In this document: one piece after another, positions 44,094 to 55,657 of the stretch
How positions within the stretch are numbered: the stretch's first letter is position 1
How the letters are laid out: each line of letters begins with the position of its first letter
From: Monarcha castaneiventris obscurior
Taxonomy: Eukaryota > Chordata > Aves > Passeriformes > Monarchidae
Length of the DNA: 64,000 bases
Direction: 5' to 3'
Assembly (NCBI GenBank): GCA_026261815.1
Contig: JAMPIT010000354.1
Span: 1,364,001 to 1,428,000 of the forward strand
Notes under the pieces: model-generated
The model's input: the letters and a program-made list of their open reading frames with translations, nothing else
Database searches by the model: none
What the model was told of the DNA's origin: nothing
Translations under genes and position numbers: made by a program

Positions 44094-44228
44094 CATGGAA
44101 TCACAGCATCATTTAGGTTGGAAAACACCTCCAAGATCATCAAGTCCAACTTCTGACAAAATCCCACCATTCCCAGCAAACCACATCTGCTTGTTTTGTG
44201 AACATCTCCAGGGGATAAAACTTCCAAT
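44094..44228 (-). mobile_element. CR1 LINE 3' tail, group C
   Basis: Antisense tail: ggaatcacagcatcatttag, atcatcaagtccaacttctg and accacatctgcttgttttgt. It matches 33680-33810 closely. Only the terminal 130 bases are present. Confidence 0.9.
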
Positions 44229-44516
44229 TCCAGCCAGTTCCTGCAGCCTCCTGTGATTAGTGCTGGGTGTTAATCAGCTCTCTGCAATGCTGCACAGCAG
44301 GAGAGAGAGCTTTGTGCTCTCATTAAACTTGGAGCTCACAGACTCAGCTGGGAGGGTCTTCTTTCAATCCAGGGAATAATTTAGCCCAGGTTGGAAAGAA
44401 AGACTGCTCCTCAGTTTTTCCAGGAACGGAGTGTGGAGTTCTGTAATGGATCATTGCTCCCGTGTGTTCAACAGCTGAGCAGAGCAAAGGTCTCTGAGTG
44501 TGTTTTCCATTCCTCT

Positions 44517-44610
44517 CCATCCATCCATCCATCCATCCATCCATCCATCCATCCATCCATCCATCCATCCATCCATCCATCCATCCATCCATCCATCCAT
44601 CCATCCATCC
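44517..44610. repeat. (CCAT)n microsatellite
   Basis: About 23 perfect CCAT units with no interruption. Frames on both strands (SIHPSIHP and WMDGWMDG) are products of the repeat. Confidence 0.98.
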
Positions 44611-44894
44611 TCTGAAGGGACATCTCTAAGCTGGGAACATCCCAGGGGATGCTCTAAAGCTGCCATGGAAAGCTCTGCAAGGAACAGCCCCTTCTTTGCT
44701 TTTCCATGGCATTTTGGTAAGGAACTGCAGGAGTGGGATGTCATGGATTTGAAGGAATGACCCTCCTGGTATATCCAAGCATAAACCTGGCTCTGTTCCC
44801 TTTTCCCAGCTGCTTCCCTGGTTTGGGGATTATTCTGGGGGCCTTCTGATCAAGTGCCCTCTGCAGAGATTTGCCTGGGAATTCCCATGGCAGG

Positions 44895-45160
44895 AGTTCC
44901 ATGGGAACGGCCGCAGCTGGGCCAGGGAGGCTCAGGCTGGAGATCAGGGAAAGGCTCTTCCCCAGAGGGTGCTGGGCACTGCCCAGGCTCCCCAGGGAAT
45001 GGTCCCGGCCCCGAGGCTGCCAGAGCTCCAGGAGCGTTTGGACAGCGCTGCCAGGGATGCCCAGGGTGGGGTTGTTGGGGTGTCTGTGCAGGGCCAGGGT
45101 GGGACTGGGTGATCCTGGGGGTCCCTTCCAGCCCAGGACATCCCAGGACTCCATGAGCTG
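44895..45160 (+). mobile_element. CR1 LINE 3' end, group B
   Basis: Sense group B copy: gggaaaggctcttccccaga, agctccaggagcgtttggac, gggttgttggggtgtctgtg and the end gggggtcccttccagcccag. It is the sense reference for this group in the window. Confidence 0.94.
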
Positions 45161-46065
45161 GCTCTCTCTGTGTCTGACTCCTCTCCGGGGCAGTTCAGCC
45201 CTGTCACCTCGGTGCCATGGGCTCCATTTCCCCCTGGCTGCCGCTGGGATGGCTGGGATGTGTCCCAGTGGGACTTGGTCCCTGCCAGCTCTGCTTAGAT
45301 CAGTTCCCATCACCCTTGCCTGGGGCTCGGAGCCTCCTGCCAGCGAGACAGGAGCTGCTCCGGTGGGTAATTCTCTGATTAACCCCAAACCTTGGCTCAG
45401 ACAGCACTGAGCTCCCACCCAGCACCTGCAGATCCATTCCCTGCTCCTCTGCAGCATCTGCGGGAAAGGGAATGAGGGATTAGGGCCAGAAGGGACTCTG
45501 CTCTCAGCAGAAGAGGCTCAGGTTTGCATCAAATGCTGTGGAACGCGAGGCTGGGGTGGTGCTTCCAAGGGAACGCTGAGGGTGGATATCCCCAAGGAGA
45601 GGCTGCAGGGGCAGGACAGGGAACGCTGCACACAAACACCCCCTCAGTTCAGTCATTGCAGGGCCCGGGGTGTGCCCAGTTACCCAGGGCACGAACTCCC
45701 AGTTTGCCCCAGAATTCGCAGCTCCTTTGCCTTGAAACCCCAAAGAACTGCCCTAAACTCCAATTGTTCCATTTCCAGCATTTTCGTTGCCGGGCAGGTT
45801 CCTTTGCTCTGTTTCTTCTGTCCCTGCAGCAGCCGCAGAGCTCCCGTCCTGCAGCTGCTCTCTAACCCTAGAGGGTGCCATTCGCTCGGAGAGCCTCGGC
45901 AGAGCGCCGCGATTGGAATTCCAAGGATTCCTGGCAAGTCAGGGAGGTGGGAGAGGAACTGATGGCGAGAACACCTCAGCCAACGCACTCCAGGTTCCAG
46001 AACTCCGGTGCTCCCTGCCTGCCTTCCCTGCCCGCCCCTGCAGGCAGCGTGGGATGCGGAATTGC
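45161..46065. other. Single-copy sequence, no gene seen
   Basis: GC-rich with moderately frequent CpG near 45870-45920. Frames that extend rightwards are kept open by the minisatellite. Confidence 0.55.
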
Positions 46066-46373
46066 AGGGCACGGGGAGGTGCCGGTGTTATCCCGGGGCA
46101 GGGCACGGGGAGGTGCCGGTGTTATCCCGGGGCAGGGCAGGGCAGGGGGCAGTGCCGGTGTTATCCCGGGGCAGGGCAGGGGGGGGGTGGGTGTGTGGGG
46201 GGGGGGGGTGGGTGTTGTGGGGCAGGGCAGGGGGAAGTGCCGGTGTTATCCCGGGGCAGGGCAGGGCACAGGGAAGTGCCAGTGTTATCCCGGAGCAGGG
46301 CAGGGCAGGGGGAAGTGCCGGTGTTATCCCGGAGCAGGGCAGGGCAGGGTGAAGTGCCGGTGTTACCCTGCTG
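46066..46373. repeat. G-rich minisatellite, ~34-bp unit
   Basis: Seven units built on gtgccggtgttatcccgggg followed by a variable cagggcagggg segment. A non-repeat insert of long G runs (46180-46220) sits between the third and fourth units. One strand is strongly G-rich. Unit length varies by multiples of about five through the cagggcaggg part. Confidence 0.94.
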
Positions 46374-47239
46374 CTGGAGCGGCTGCTGAGGATCTGCCCC
46401 GATCCCGGGGATGTGCAGCTCAGCCCCTTCCTTCCCCTGATCTGCCATGGCACGGAATTCCCATCCTCGCCAAGGTCTGAGCTGAGGGAATGACCCGACC
46501 CTCAGGCCCCCACAGATATTCCTCGTTAGGGGTTTCTGTTGTGCCAGTGGGAATATTTCAGAAATCAATCAGTCGAGCCCATCAGAGCAAACGCTCGAAG
46601 CACAACAGAGTCTTGAGAACGGGAGCATTGGAAGCAGCCAAAACTCCCTGTCCGAGGAGCTTTCCATCCTCCCTACGTCTCCCTCATGTTTATTGTGCTT
46701 CTTTAGTGACTACAAAACACAGAGAGATGGCAACCAAACGAATTCTTCCCCTTCCCAGTGGAGACAGGGCTGGAAAGTCAGTCCCTGCTCCAGCTCTTCC
46801 CGTTTGGATCCCTCAGGGATTCGTCCTCCGCAGGTCAGGAGGGAGCTGCTGCTAAAACCATCCCCTGCCTGAGAATGTAGTCAGCCATTCAGTCTCAATT
46901 TTAAGGTCTTTTAAATGACTAAATATCAATTAATATCCTTAACTGCTGCCATAAATCTGAATTGGGAGCAAACCAGATGAGATTAAAGGACCTCTAGAGA
47001 TCCCTCCCAGACCTGGGTTTAAATTGACAGCAGCAGCCACCTGATGGTCTGAATTAAATCCAGGGATCTGAACCTGCTCTGGGCTGACCAGAGAAAGAAT
47101 CTGGTGCAAGGTTTGGGAAGTGTCATCGTTTTTAGGTCTTTCTGAAATAAGGAACCCCCACAGCAGCACGGCCAGGCCAGGCCCACAGTCCAAGGACTCC
47201 ACTCCAACCAAAGCCATGTTTGCCTTTGCCAAAGAGAAG
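46374..47239. other. Single-copy sequence, no gene seen
   Basis: Ordinary composition, AT-richer near 46880-46980. No supported frame. Confidence 0.6.
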
Positions 47240-47752
47240 ATGAGGCCCCACCTCAAATCCTGGGGTCAGGGTTGGGACGACTGAAGAAGGACCTGGAGGG
47301 GCTGGAGCGTGTCCAGGGCAGGGATCGGAGCTGGGAAGGGGCTGGAGCCCCAGGAGCGGCTGAGGGAGCTGGGAAAGGGGCTCAGCCTGGAGAAAAGGAG
47401 GCTCAGGGGGGACCTTGTGGCTCTGCACAAGTCCCTGAAAGGAGGGGGCAGCCGGGGGGGGGTCGGGCTCTGCTCCCAGGGAGCAGGGACAGGGGGAGAG
47501 GAAACGGCCTCAGGCTGGGCCAGGGGAGGCTCAGGGTGGATATCAGCAGGAATTTCCTCATGGAAAAGGTGCTCAGGCCTTGGTAGGGGCTGCCCAGGGC
47601 AGGGCTGGAGTCCCCATCCCTGGAGGTGTTCAAAAAACGTGTGGGTGTGGCACTTCCTGGTATGGTTCAGTGGGAATGGAGGGATTTGGGCAAAGGTTGA
47701 ACTTGATGACCTTGGAGGTCTTTCTCAACCTCGGTGACCCTGTGATTGCATG
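47240..47752 (+). mobile_element. CR1 LINE 3' end, group C, ~510 bases
   Basis: Sense copy from gaggccccacctcaaatcct through ggacctggaggggctggagc, gggaccttgtggctctgcac and cctggaggtgttcaaaaaac to ttggaggtctttctcaacct and the end gaccctgtgattgcatgg. The ORF2 end is represented by a plus frame of 142 codons (47309-47737). The 3' terminus is intact. It is the longest sense copy here. Confidence 0.95.
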
Positions 47753-48527
47753 GAAGGAAGAGCAAGAGCTGAATGCAGGGTCCTTCTCCAGCAGCTCTGG
47801 CCCCAGCATGGCCCCAGCACCCTCCAGCCCCCTCAGGAGCACTGGGCAGGCTCACACACCAAACCTCCCCATGACAGACCACTGTAAATAATTGACTAAT
47901 AATAAATAAATCGTTAATTACAAGAGCCATTTAAAATCACTTTTCCTCAGATGAAACATGACAACTTCTATTGATGGGAATACATCACTTTAAATGCTTA
48001 TTAAAAACCCATTTCGAGCTACTTGTAAAATGGAGTGCATGAAATGAGGTTTATGTTCCCCTATAAACATTTTGCCTTTTTCAGTCATCCAGACACTGAA
48101 ATTCCTGCCGGATCCAAGTCACTAAAATCAATAGGAAAATAGAGCCCAGCTCTGCAGTATTATTAACATAATTGCTCCACTATGCAAACAATAGACTCTC
48201 TTAACTTGTGCAAAAATAGATAGAAACAAGGCCCAGGAGCAGTTTCCAGAGGATCTAGGTGTCTCCAGAGCAAAGTAAGTTCCCAGCTCCTGACAGCCCC
48301 AAGCTGCACCCAGAGCAGCTGCTGTGTCTGCAGGAGGCACCAGGGCAAAGCAATTTGCTGTGCTAATGAGGAGAAAACTCATCAGGATCATCCCAGGGAC
48401 CACAGTGAGGAGCTCAGAAAAGTCTCACTGGTGTCCGGAGTGAATCCTGCTGCAATTGCAGATCGTCCAGGGGAGCAGGGGCAGGAAAAGGGAATTTTTC
48501 CTTTGAAGAACACAAAAAGACTGGAGA
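47753..48527. other. AT-rich single-copy block, possible conserved noncoding element
   Basis: From 47870 to 48200 the DNA is AT-rich and repeat-free, with homeodomain-type strings (aataaataaatcgttaatta, tattattaacataattgctc) and no open frame. It contrasts with the GC-rich surroundings. Conservation in other birds is the deciding test. Confidence 0.4.
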
Positions 48528-48682
48528 AGCTGTGGCTGCCCCTGGATCCCTGGCAGTGTCCAAGGCCAGGCTGGACGGGGCTTGGGGCACCCTGGGACAG
48601 TGGGAGGTGTCCCTGTCCTTGACTGGATGGGCTGTAAGGTCCCTTCCCACCCAAACCATTCTGGGATTCTACAATTCCATCA
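48528..48682 (+). mobile_element. CR1 LINE 3' end, group A
   Basis: Sense copy: gaagctgtggctgcccctgg, gggacagtgggaggtgtccc and accattctgggattctacaa. It has lost the caggggtggcac stretch by deletion (ccttgactggatgggctgt is found instead). Confidence 0.9.
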
Positions 48683-50713
48683 AAATCTCTTTAGATTCAT
48701 TAGGCTCTGATATACAGCAGGAATTGCATCTAAGGAGAGTCAGGAAGGATTTATGCAAGGCAGTGCTGGGAACGGAGCTTTCCACTCAGACCAGGTTGGT
48801 TCCCTGAACTCCAGGAGCCAGGGGCTGGAAGGCTGGGAAGCAGTGCCTGAGGCTGGAGGATTTCTGGCTAATCTGGCACTTCCACAGCTGTAACCAGCAC
48901 TCCCAGGGCACGAATCCCTGCCCAGGGGTGCTGCTCCTCTGCCACAGCTTCTCCTGGTGTTGGGAATCTCTGTCCCAAGGTGTTGGAAGGCTCTGCCTTG
49001 TGACTTGAGGTTGGGTTAAAGTATAACCCAGTAACTGCCTGAGCTGCTGTCACTGCCAGGTGTTCCCAGGCATTTCCAGGTGTTCCCACTCACTTCCAGA
49101 TGTTCCCACCCTCCTGTCACTGCAGGTGTTCCCATCCTGCTGTCATTCCCAGATGTTCCCAGTCCCGCTGGGCCAGGGTGGGAGCTCTCAAGTGGCTTTG
49201 TCCATGCAGGAAAGCTGGTGTCGGGTGGATGGATCCCTTTGAGTTCTCCAGCTGTCCCCATCCTGCAGGAATGAACTCCCTCCTCCTCCTCCTCCCTGGA
49301 TGGATTTTCTCAGGAGCAGCTGGTTTGACCCAAATTGCTTCTCTCTGACCCCTGCTTGGGCTGGGCTCTGCTGCTGTGGGACTGACACCAACTCTTCCTC
49401 TCAGACAATATCTGGGGCTCATCTGGGGAGGGTTTTCCGTGGCCTCTCCTGGTGCTCATTGATCCCATTTATCCCAGGAATTCTCTCCCTTCCTGGGTGT
49501 GATTTGGTGCTGCCCATTCTGAGCAGGTCCCTGCACACACTTGACAGTTCTGGAGTTCAGCCTTTCCCCTCTACCCCACTGCCCATTTTCTGCACAGTAA
49601 AGGCACAAGGAGTCAATGGGAAGGTTCTGTCGAGGTGCCTGTTCTGGAACCTTCCATTCTCCCTGGAAACTGGGATGGTTTGTGTTCACAGTTGCTGTCA
49701 CAGGAACAATGCCAAGTATTGTAGTTTCTTCCTCCCTGGATCTGCTTCCCATGAGATCTCACCTCCTGCTTCTGCGGTCATTGAAGTGACCATTTTCCCA
49801 CTGGTCTTCCCCCTCTCCCTCTCCCAGCCATGCTCACCCTCACCCCAGTGTCCTCCAGCTCTACCTCCACCAGTTCCGTGCGAGAATGTGAGCTTCCTCC
49901 CACATTCCCATCTCTGGAACTCGTTCTTTTAGCAGATTTCTCCTCTTTTCCTTCCGTTTATGCAGCTAAAAATCCCACTCATCCCCTCCTCACCATCCTG
50001 TGCCATCCGTCAGGGGCAGGGGAGAGCAGGAGGGAATCAGGAGGAACGAGGGCGAAGATGGCTCCGGAGCCTGAGGGCAGCAACGTTAATGGAGGGTTTC
50101 TGCTCCCCGGCTGGGGCTGGAGGTGCTGCCACTTCCACAAACCCTGCCCAGCCCTGCTGCAGCTCCATGCTCTGGCTCGGGGTCATGGAAGGGTGCACAT
50201 TCGTTTTTCAAGATAACCCAAATATTTCAAATCAGTGCTGCTTCCACTCTCTGTCCAGGACTTTCCTTCTGTGCTTCCAGTAAATATTCCCGAGGAGGAA
50301 AAGGAAAGTCTGGGCAGCAATGAGAGCAGCAGGATCCGACCGACAGGAGGGGATGGATGCAGATGGGGCTGGCACTGGGGAGGGTGGGGACGGTGCCCAG
50401 GATGGCCCCGCAGGGTCCTGTGAAGGGCACAGCTGAGTGAACTTCCCCCAGCTGGCGAAGCTGCAGGAGCATCCCCAGGTTTGTTTCCCAGGTGTCCCCA
50501 CCTGCCAGAGGAATCCCTGCCCTGCACAGGAGCCTCGGCCTCCAGACCCAATCCCTGCCTGGCACAGCCTTGGCCTTGTCCCTCCTGAGCCCCTCTCCTG
50601 GCAGGGAACAGGGAGGCCTCGGGAGGAGCCTCCCCTGTCCCACAGCCACCTTTCTGTCCCCAAAGTGGCTTTGGATTTTTATGTGCAATGCCCGTTAATG
50701 AGGTTAAATATTG
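48683..50713. other. Single-copy sequence with a weak local repeat
   Basis: A degenerate repeat of ccaggtgttcccag-like words lies at 49057-49170 and a short TCC run near 49275. Three overlapping minus frames at 50183-50752 show stop-poor DNA and not a gene. Nothing else was recognised. Confidence 0.55.
49057..49170. repeat. Degenerate tandem repeat of aggtgttccca words
   Basis: The words caggtgttccca and cagatgttccca recur six times at irregular 20- to 30-base spacing, so the array is old and has lost its period. Confidence 0.65.
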
Positions 50714-50880
50714 ACACAGAATCAGGGAATCCTGGAATGGTTGGGGTTGCAAGGGACCCCAAAGCCCCTCCGGTCTGGGACATCTCCCACTGTCCTAGGG
50801 GACTCCGAGCCCTGTCCAGACTGGCCTTGGGCACTCCTGGGGATGGGAGATCCACATCTGGGCAATGTTATCCCAAACTG
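50714..50880 (-). mobile_element. CR1 LINE 3' end, group A, diverged
   Basis: Antisense copy: cagaatcagggaatcctgga, aagcccctccggtctgggac and actggccttgggcactcctg. Several internal deletions mark it as one of the older group A copies. Confidence 0.85.
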
Positions 50881-53067
50881 CTCCCAAACTGCTCTCCAAT
50901 CCATCACTGCAATCTCTAACCTCGTCTTTTAATTCAGCTCCCGAGGAATTTGCTCCTCAGGAGGTTGTTTCATCCCAGGCATGGATTTATTTCCATTTCC
51001 AGCTCTCATATTAGGATTAGTTAATGGTTTACCCAGTCCCAGCTCTCTTCTGGAGCTTAAAACCAGCTCAAAGCCTGAACCGAAACAAGCACTTGTTCTC
51101 TTTTCTGAAGGAAAATTCAGGTTTAGTGGGTCAGGAAGACATTGACGGGTTTGCATAGAAGGAAAGAACACTTGGCCAGTAGCGGGTATTGAAGAAAAGC
51201 AAAGATTAATGTCAACTTTTTAACTGGGAATTGAAATTTGTTCAGGTTATCAAGAGAACGTTTCCAGTATTTTGGGTCAAACACTTCCTATCAGATTTCT
51301 CTTATTGCAGAAGAAACAAAAAGACCTGAATCCACTGGATTATTTCATTTATATTCCTGGGGAAATGCTAACCTTTAGAGTAAATTAATTTTCAGTAAAA
51401 CACAACAATCCAGGTTTAGATGTTCCACAGAAAGAACTTTCCCAAACAGGCAAATATCAGCTGATTCCATGATAAAATCCAGCGTTTTCACTTTGGTGGA
51501 AGAACAAAAGAAAACTGATTTCTTGAGTTCCCTAACTGAAAACTAACGATGAAAACAAGCAAAGTCAGGCACTTGTGTATTCCCAGGCTCTGGAAAACCC
51601 TGGGACACAGCTTTTGTGCCATCAAACACCTTCAGCTGGAGAATTACAAGCTCCTATAAAGCCAATAACATTTCCATGCTATGGGATGGAGTTGTAAAGC
51701 TGTTTCAATTTACTTCCAAAGTTGAAGGATAAATCTAAAGAGGGAAATATCCACACTGAAGGATATTTCTTGTATGGATGTGGATAATTTCCAGACAAAT
51801 TAAATTAAATTTATGTGTTTTGCAATGCAGCCGTGCAATGAACAGTCCTGGAGCAGGGGGAGGGAGGGAGGGTGTCCTCCAGGAGCACCTGGAATATTTG
51901 TCTGCGGCATTTAAAGGCCCTGCAGGGGAGTGGAGTGGTCAGGAGCAAACTGGCAGGAAAAGACAGGGAAAGGGGGTAATTCAACCCTGAAGGGTGAGAG
52001 GAGCCCTGGGCAGGCCCTAGCAGGGACAGGTTGGTCCCACAAGGAATTCACAGCTCTGATGTCACAGCTCTGATGTCACCTCTGCAGCTCAGCAAGGAAG
52101 AATTGAACCCTGAATTTTGCTAGGAGAGACTTTTTGCTCAAGTTTCTTTCCCAAATCTCTCTTGTACTCAGAGGGCTGCAGGAGTAACAAATTGCTTTAT
52201 TTGTAGTTGTTTGGAAGCTCTTGGGCTGGGATGTTTGACCCCTTAAGTATCAAATCCCAAATCTTGGGAGGAAATTTCCCAAGAAATTCCCGGCACCAAG
52301 GCAGCTGATGGGTACAGCTGAGTGCATTTAGTCAGGGAAACCTTGGCTTCAAATCTTAAAGCAAACAGAGGAGTGAATCCATACAGTGGGAAAGGAATTA
52401 CGAACTCTGGCAGCTCGTGCAGCTCTTCCAGCAAGTCAGGCCTCGGGGCACAGCAGGTGCTGCAAACTGTGTGTCCTGATCAAAGCCTTTGCATACAATA
52501 AATCCAGCTGCGATCAATAAGGGCAAAATCCAAGCTCAGGCTCCTCCTGGGCTGAGCTGCAGGGCTCCAGCAAACCAAAATTCTCATTTTTGGGTTAGGT
52601 TGGGGCTGAACTCAAGCTCGGCTGTCCCTGCACAGCCGCTCCAGAGGAACAGACCCCCAGCCCTGCACAGGGCCCTGGCATTCGCAGCCGGCACCTGCAG
52701 GAGTGGCACCAGGCACCACCAGCCCTGCCACGTGTGCCCACAGCTTTGGTGGCATCCTGCACTTGACCCCAAATCCCTCGGAGAAATTCCTGCTCCCTCT
52801 GCTCTGGAACAAGCCAGGCTTCGGAGTCTCTGTCACAGTGGGTTCCGTGCCCTGCCCGGAGCCTCCCAGGGCTGCGGGCCCTGGATCCCAGCTCGGTGCT
52901 CCCAGCCCTGCCAGCACATTCCCAGTGCCAGGGCGGGTGGGGAACATCGGGCACTGCCCCGAGCTGCCTCTGCCTGGGCACGGGGCAGAGGAAACTGCGG
53001 TGGCTGGGAAAGAGAGCGCCAGAGCCTGGGACAGCCCGGGAGGGACAACTGGGGGAGCCAGGGAACG
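50881..53067. other. Single-copy, AT-rich then GC-rich, no gene seen
   Basis: From 51170 to 51850 the sequence is AT-rich and frame-poor. A 15-base tandem duplication (cagctctgatgtcac) is at 52051-52079. The GC-rich end carries overlapping frames on both strands (up to 275 codons at 52703-53530), which run into CR1 and are not credible genes. Confidence 0.5.
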
Positions 53068-53341
53068 GTTCCGGTTGGAAAAGACCTTTAAAATCCCAGA
53101 ATCCCAGGATGGTTTGGGTTGGAAGGGACCTCAGAGCCCACCCAGTGCCACCCCTGCCATGGCAGGGACACCTCCCACTGTCCCGGCCCCGTGTCCAGCC
53201 TGGCGCTCCCAGGGATGGGGTGAGACACCAAGTGCAAGCACCAGCCCAGCCCCAGCCCCGCAGCCACCCCTAAAGCGCGTCCTCAGGGCCACATCTGTGG
53301 GGTCTGAAGCTTCCCAGGGCTGGGGACTCTGCCCCTGCCGT
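53068..53341 (-). mobile_element. CR1 LINE 3' region, group C, split by an insertion
   Basis: The left part 53068-53094 is the terminal tail gttccggttggaaaagacct plus ttaaaat. The right part 53221-53341 continues the group C 3' UTR with ccacccctaaagcgcgtcct, gggccacatctgtgg and ccagggctggggactctgcc. The 126 bases between them are a group A element, so this is a nested insertion. Confidence 0.75.
53095..53220 (-). mobile_element. CR1 LINE 3' end, group A, nested in group C
   Basis: Antisense group A tail: cccagaatcccaggatggtt, ggaagggacctcagagccca and ggcagggacacctcccactg, ending in tggcgctcccagggatgggg. It interrupts an older group C copy, so group A was active after group C at this locus. 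Confidence 0.88.
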
Positions 53342-54025
53342 GGGTACTGTGGGGCCAGGGAGCAGAGGAAGCCCGGGGACAGATCCTGGGTGCAGGTCCC
53401 CCACCGCAGCCCTGGGTCCTCGGCCGCCTGTGCTCTCTGTGCTTTCCAAAGGCTCCTCTCCACCCACATTCTCTGTCTGCCCCTAGCGCAGGTGGAGAGG
53501 ATGGAGCTGTGGGAGCAGTGGGAATTTTAGTTCATTAACTGCATCCAAAATGGAGACATGGAAAGAGGAAAGAAACCTGGTGTGTTTTTTTCTGTGCAAC
53601 ATGAAAATAATAATTTCTGTGTTTTAGGATTTTTTTGTTTGTTTTTGAAAACTGGAAATAAAAAGAAATCCTTTTTAGTCTCAACAAAACCTGAATTCCC
53701 TTGAAAATGTATTTTTGTTTATTTTTTAAAGCTTATTATTGCCTAATTAAGATGGAATAAATTTTAGAGGGAAAAGCTCTTTTGAACTGAAATAATGAAA
53801 AACCTGAATTCATGAATATCTCAGTTCTCAGGTTTGAGAATGGCTCAGTCTCATTTTTATCTCACAGTTTGGTCACTGTCCCCTACCCCCGAGGGGCACT
53901 GCAAGAACCCCTAAAAATCTGCTGTTTGTTCTGCACTATTGGGTTTATCTGCATCATTTTACCTGCACTGAAACAGGTGCCTAAAACTTCACCTCTGGTT
54001 TGGGGCAGGATCTGAGCCCAGAGGG
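53342..54025. other. Single-copy, AT-rich spacer
   Basis: A T- and A-rich stretch between 53570 and 53810 (strings such as gttttaggatttttttgttt). No frame of note. Confidence 0.6.
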
Positions 54026-54320
54026 AGTCAGTGGGGTCAGCGGGCAGTGGGGTCAGCAGGCAGTGGGGTCAGTGGGGTCAGCAGGCAGTGGGGTCAGCGG
54101 TCAGTGGGGTCAGTGGTCAGTGGGGTCAGTGGGCAGTGGGGTCAGCGGGCAGTGGGGTCAGTGGGGTCAGCAGGCAGTGAGGTCAGCAGGCAGTGGGGTC
54201 AGCGGGATCAGCAGGCAGTGGGGTCAGTGGGGTCAGCAGGCAGTGGGGTCAGCAGGCAGTGGGGTCAGTGGGCAGTGGGGTCAGCGGGGTCAGCAGGCAG
54301 TGGGGCCAGCGGGCAGTGGG
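54026..54320. repeat. Minisatellite of 16- and 9-bp GGGGTCAG units
   Basis: Irregular alternation of gggcagtggggtcagc (16 bases) and ggggtcagt (9 bases), about 20 units, with cgg/cag/tgg variants before each core. The G runs three or four long every four to five bases on the plus strand could form quadruplexes. Long frames across it are repeat products. Confidence 0.95.
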
Positions 54321-55657
54321 CTGCAGGGGAAGGTGCCGGGCATTGGGAAAGTCTCCATGCAATCCTTGACTCCACAAACCCAGACCTGGCTCCCTTGAGC
54401 TGCCGCCACAGGAGCTCCTGGACAGAGGAATTTCTGAGCTCTCCTCCCCTGACCCCACAAATCAGAGGTTTCCTCCTCAGCCGTCCATCCACAGCAGCTG
54501 GAAAGCTGCTCCCCCCGCCAGCAAAATGTAATTCCTTCCTTCCCTTCACCCTGTTTCCTGCTCCAGTTAAAACCCCAAGCGCCTGTGGCTGCAGCCGCAG
54601 CCGGATCCCCGGGACACCAACTGACCCCGAGCAGGAATTCTCTTGCTTTACCTCACCCGTTAATCCCAAAGGGCAGCCTGGAGCCTTTGAGCCGAGCAGG
54701 AGGAGCCCACGGGTGGTACCTGCCCAGCCGGGTGAGGCTTCTTTCCACACAGCTGAATCCTGCAGCGCAGTCCAGGGGATTGCAGTTCCTGGGACGAGCC
54801 TGCAATCAGGACTGGAGGGTTTCTAGGGGTATTTTTGCCCCTTTTGGGATATTTTTGCTCCTTCATCTGTCCTAGGAGCAGCCCAGAGCTGTGGGAGGTG
54901 CAGGGCACTGCCCTGGCACTGCTGTTTTGCTGTTCCAGCAGTTGGAGGAGTGAAAAATGGAGCAGAGGGGAAGAGGCAAATCCAATGATTGTCTCCCTCG
55001 AGCAGCATCCAGACCGTGCCCCTTTCCCAGCTGTTCTGTATCCCGGCTGTGAACCCAGCGAGGCCCTCCAGCCTCAAACCACTCCAGTTAATGGGATTAA
55101 AGAGGGATTTACAGGCCAGCTCTGCCTATTCATTCTCTCCCCTGGGCTGTGCCCCAGGATTTTGGAGGGAACGTCAACCTCTGGTTTGGGGAAGCTCTGG
55201 AAGTGGCATCCTGCCCTCCCAAATCCCTGGGACTGATCCAGCAATAAAGATGTTTAGTGCTTGTCACTGTGCATTGCAGCTGGGCAGTTCTGGGAGCGGC
55301 TGGGAAGGGGAGGGGAAGAGGATGGGAAGAGATGTTCAAGGCAAGGCAGAGCCTCAGAAGTAGTGGGACAACAGCCACAGCACCCCAAAAGCCAGGGAGG
55401 ATCTCCAGAGCTGCTGCCAGCACTTGGTGTGTCCCGTCACAGTGAGGGAAAACTGCCACCGTCCCACGGGAACCCACCAGGATAACAGGGAAAAAGGGAA
55501 AATGGCCAAAATCTGCTGATTTCCCTTGGAATAGCTTAAATCCCTCAGCTTTTCCCTGCTTATCCCAACCTCGCTGAGGGAACAGAGCCTGGAGGCTGAA
55601 ACTTCATCCAGGACTTCTGCTTCCTATGGATGGAGCTGGGGCTGTAACAGCCCTGCA
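54321..55657. other. Single-copy sequence, no gene seen
   Basis: GC-rich from 54560 to 54800, mixed after that. Frames of 90-160 codons on both strands overlap and are unrecognised. Confidence 0.55.

Noticed and set aside
50050..50075. YY1-like promoter site (gcgaagatggctccgg)
   Set aside because: A single short match with no CpG island or transcript start nearby; expected by chance in 64 kb.
52703..53530. A 275-codon plus-strand gene
   Set aside because: It reads through two antisense CR1 elements and overlaps open frames on the other strand, so it is a chance frame.
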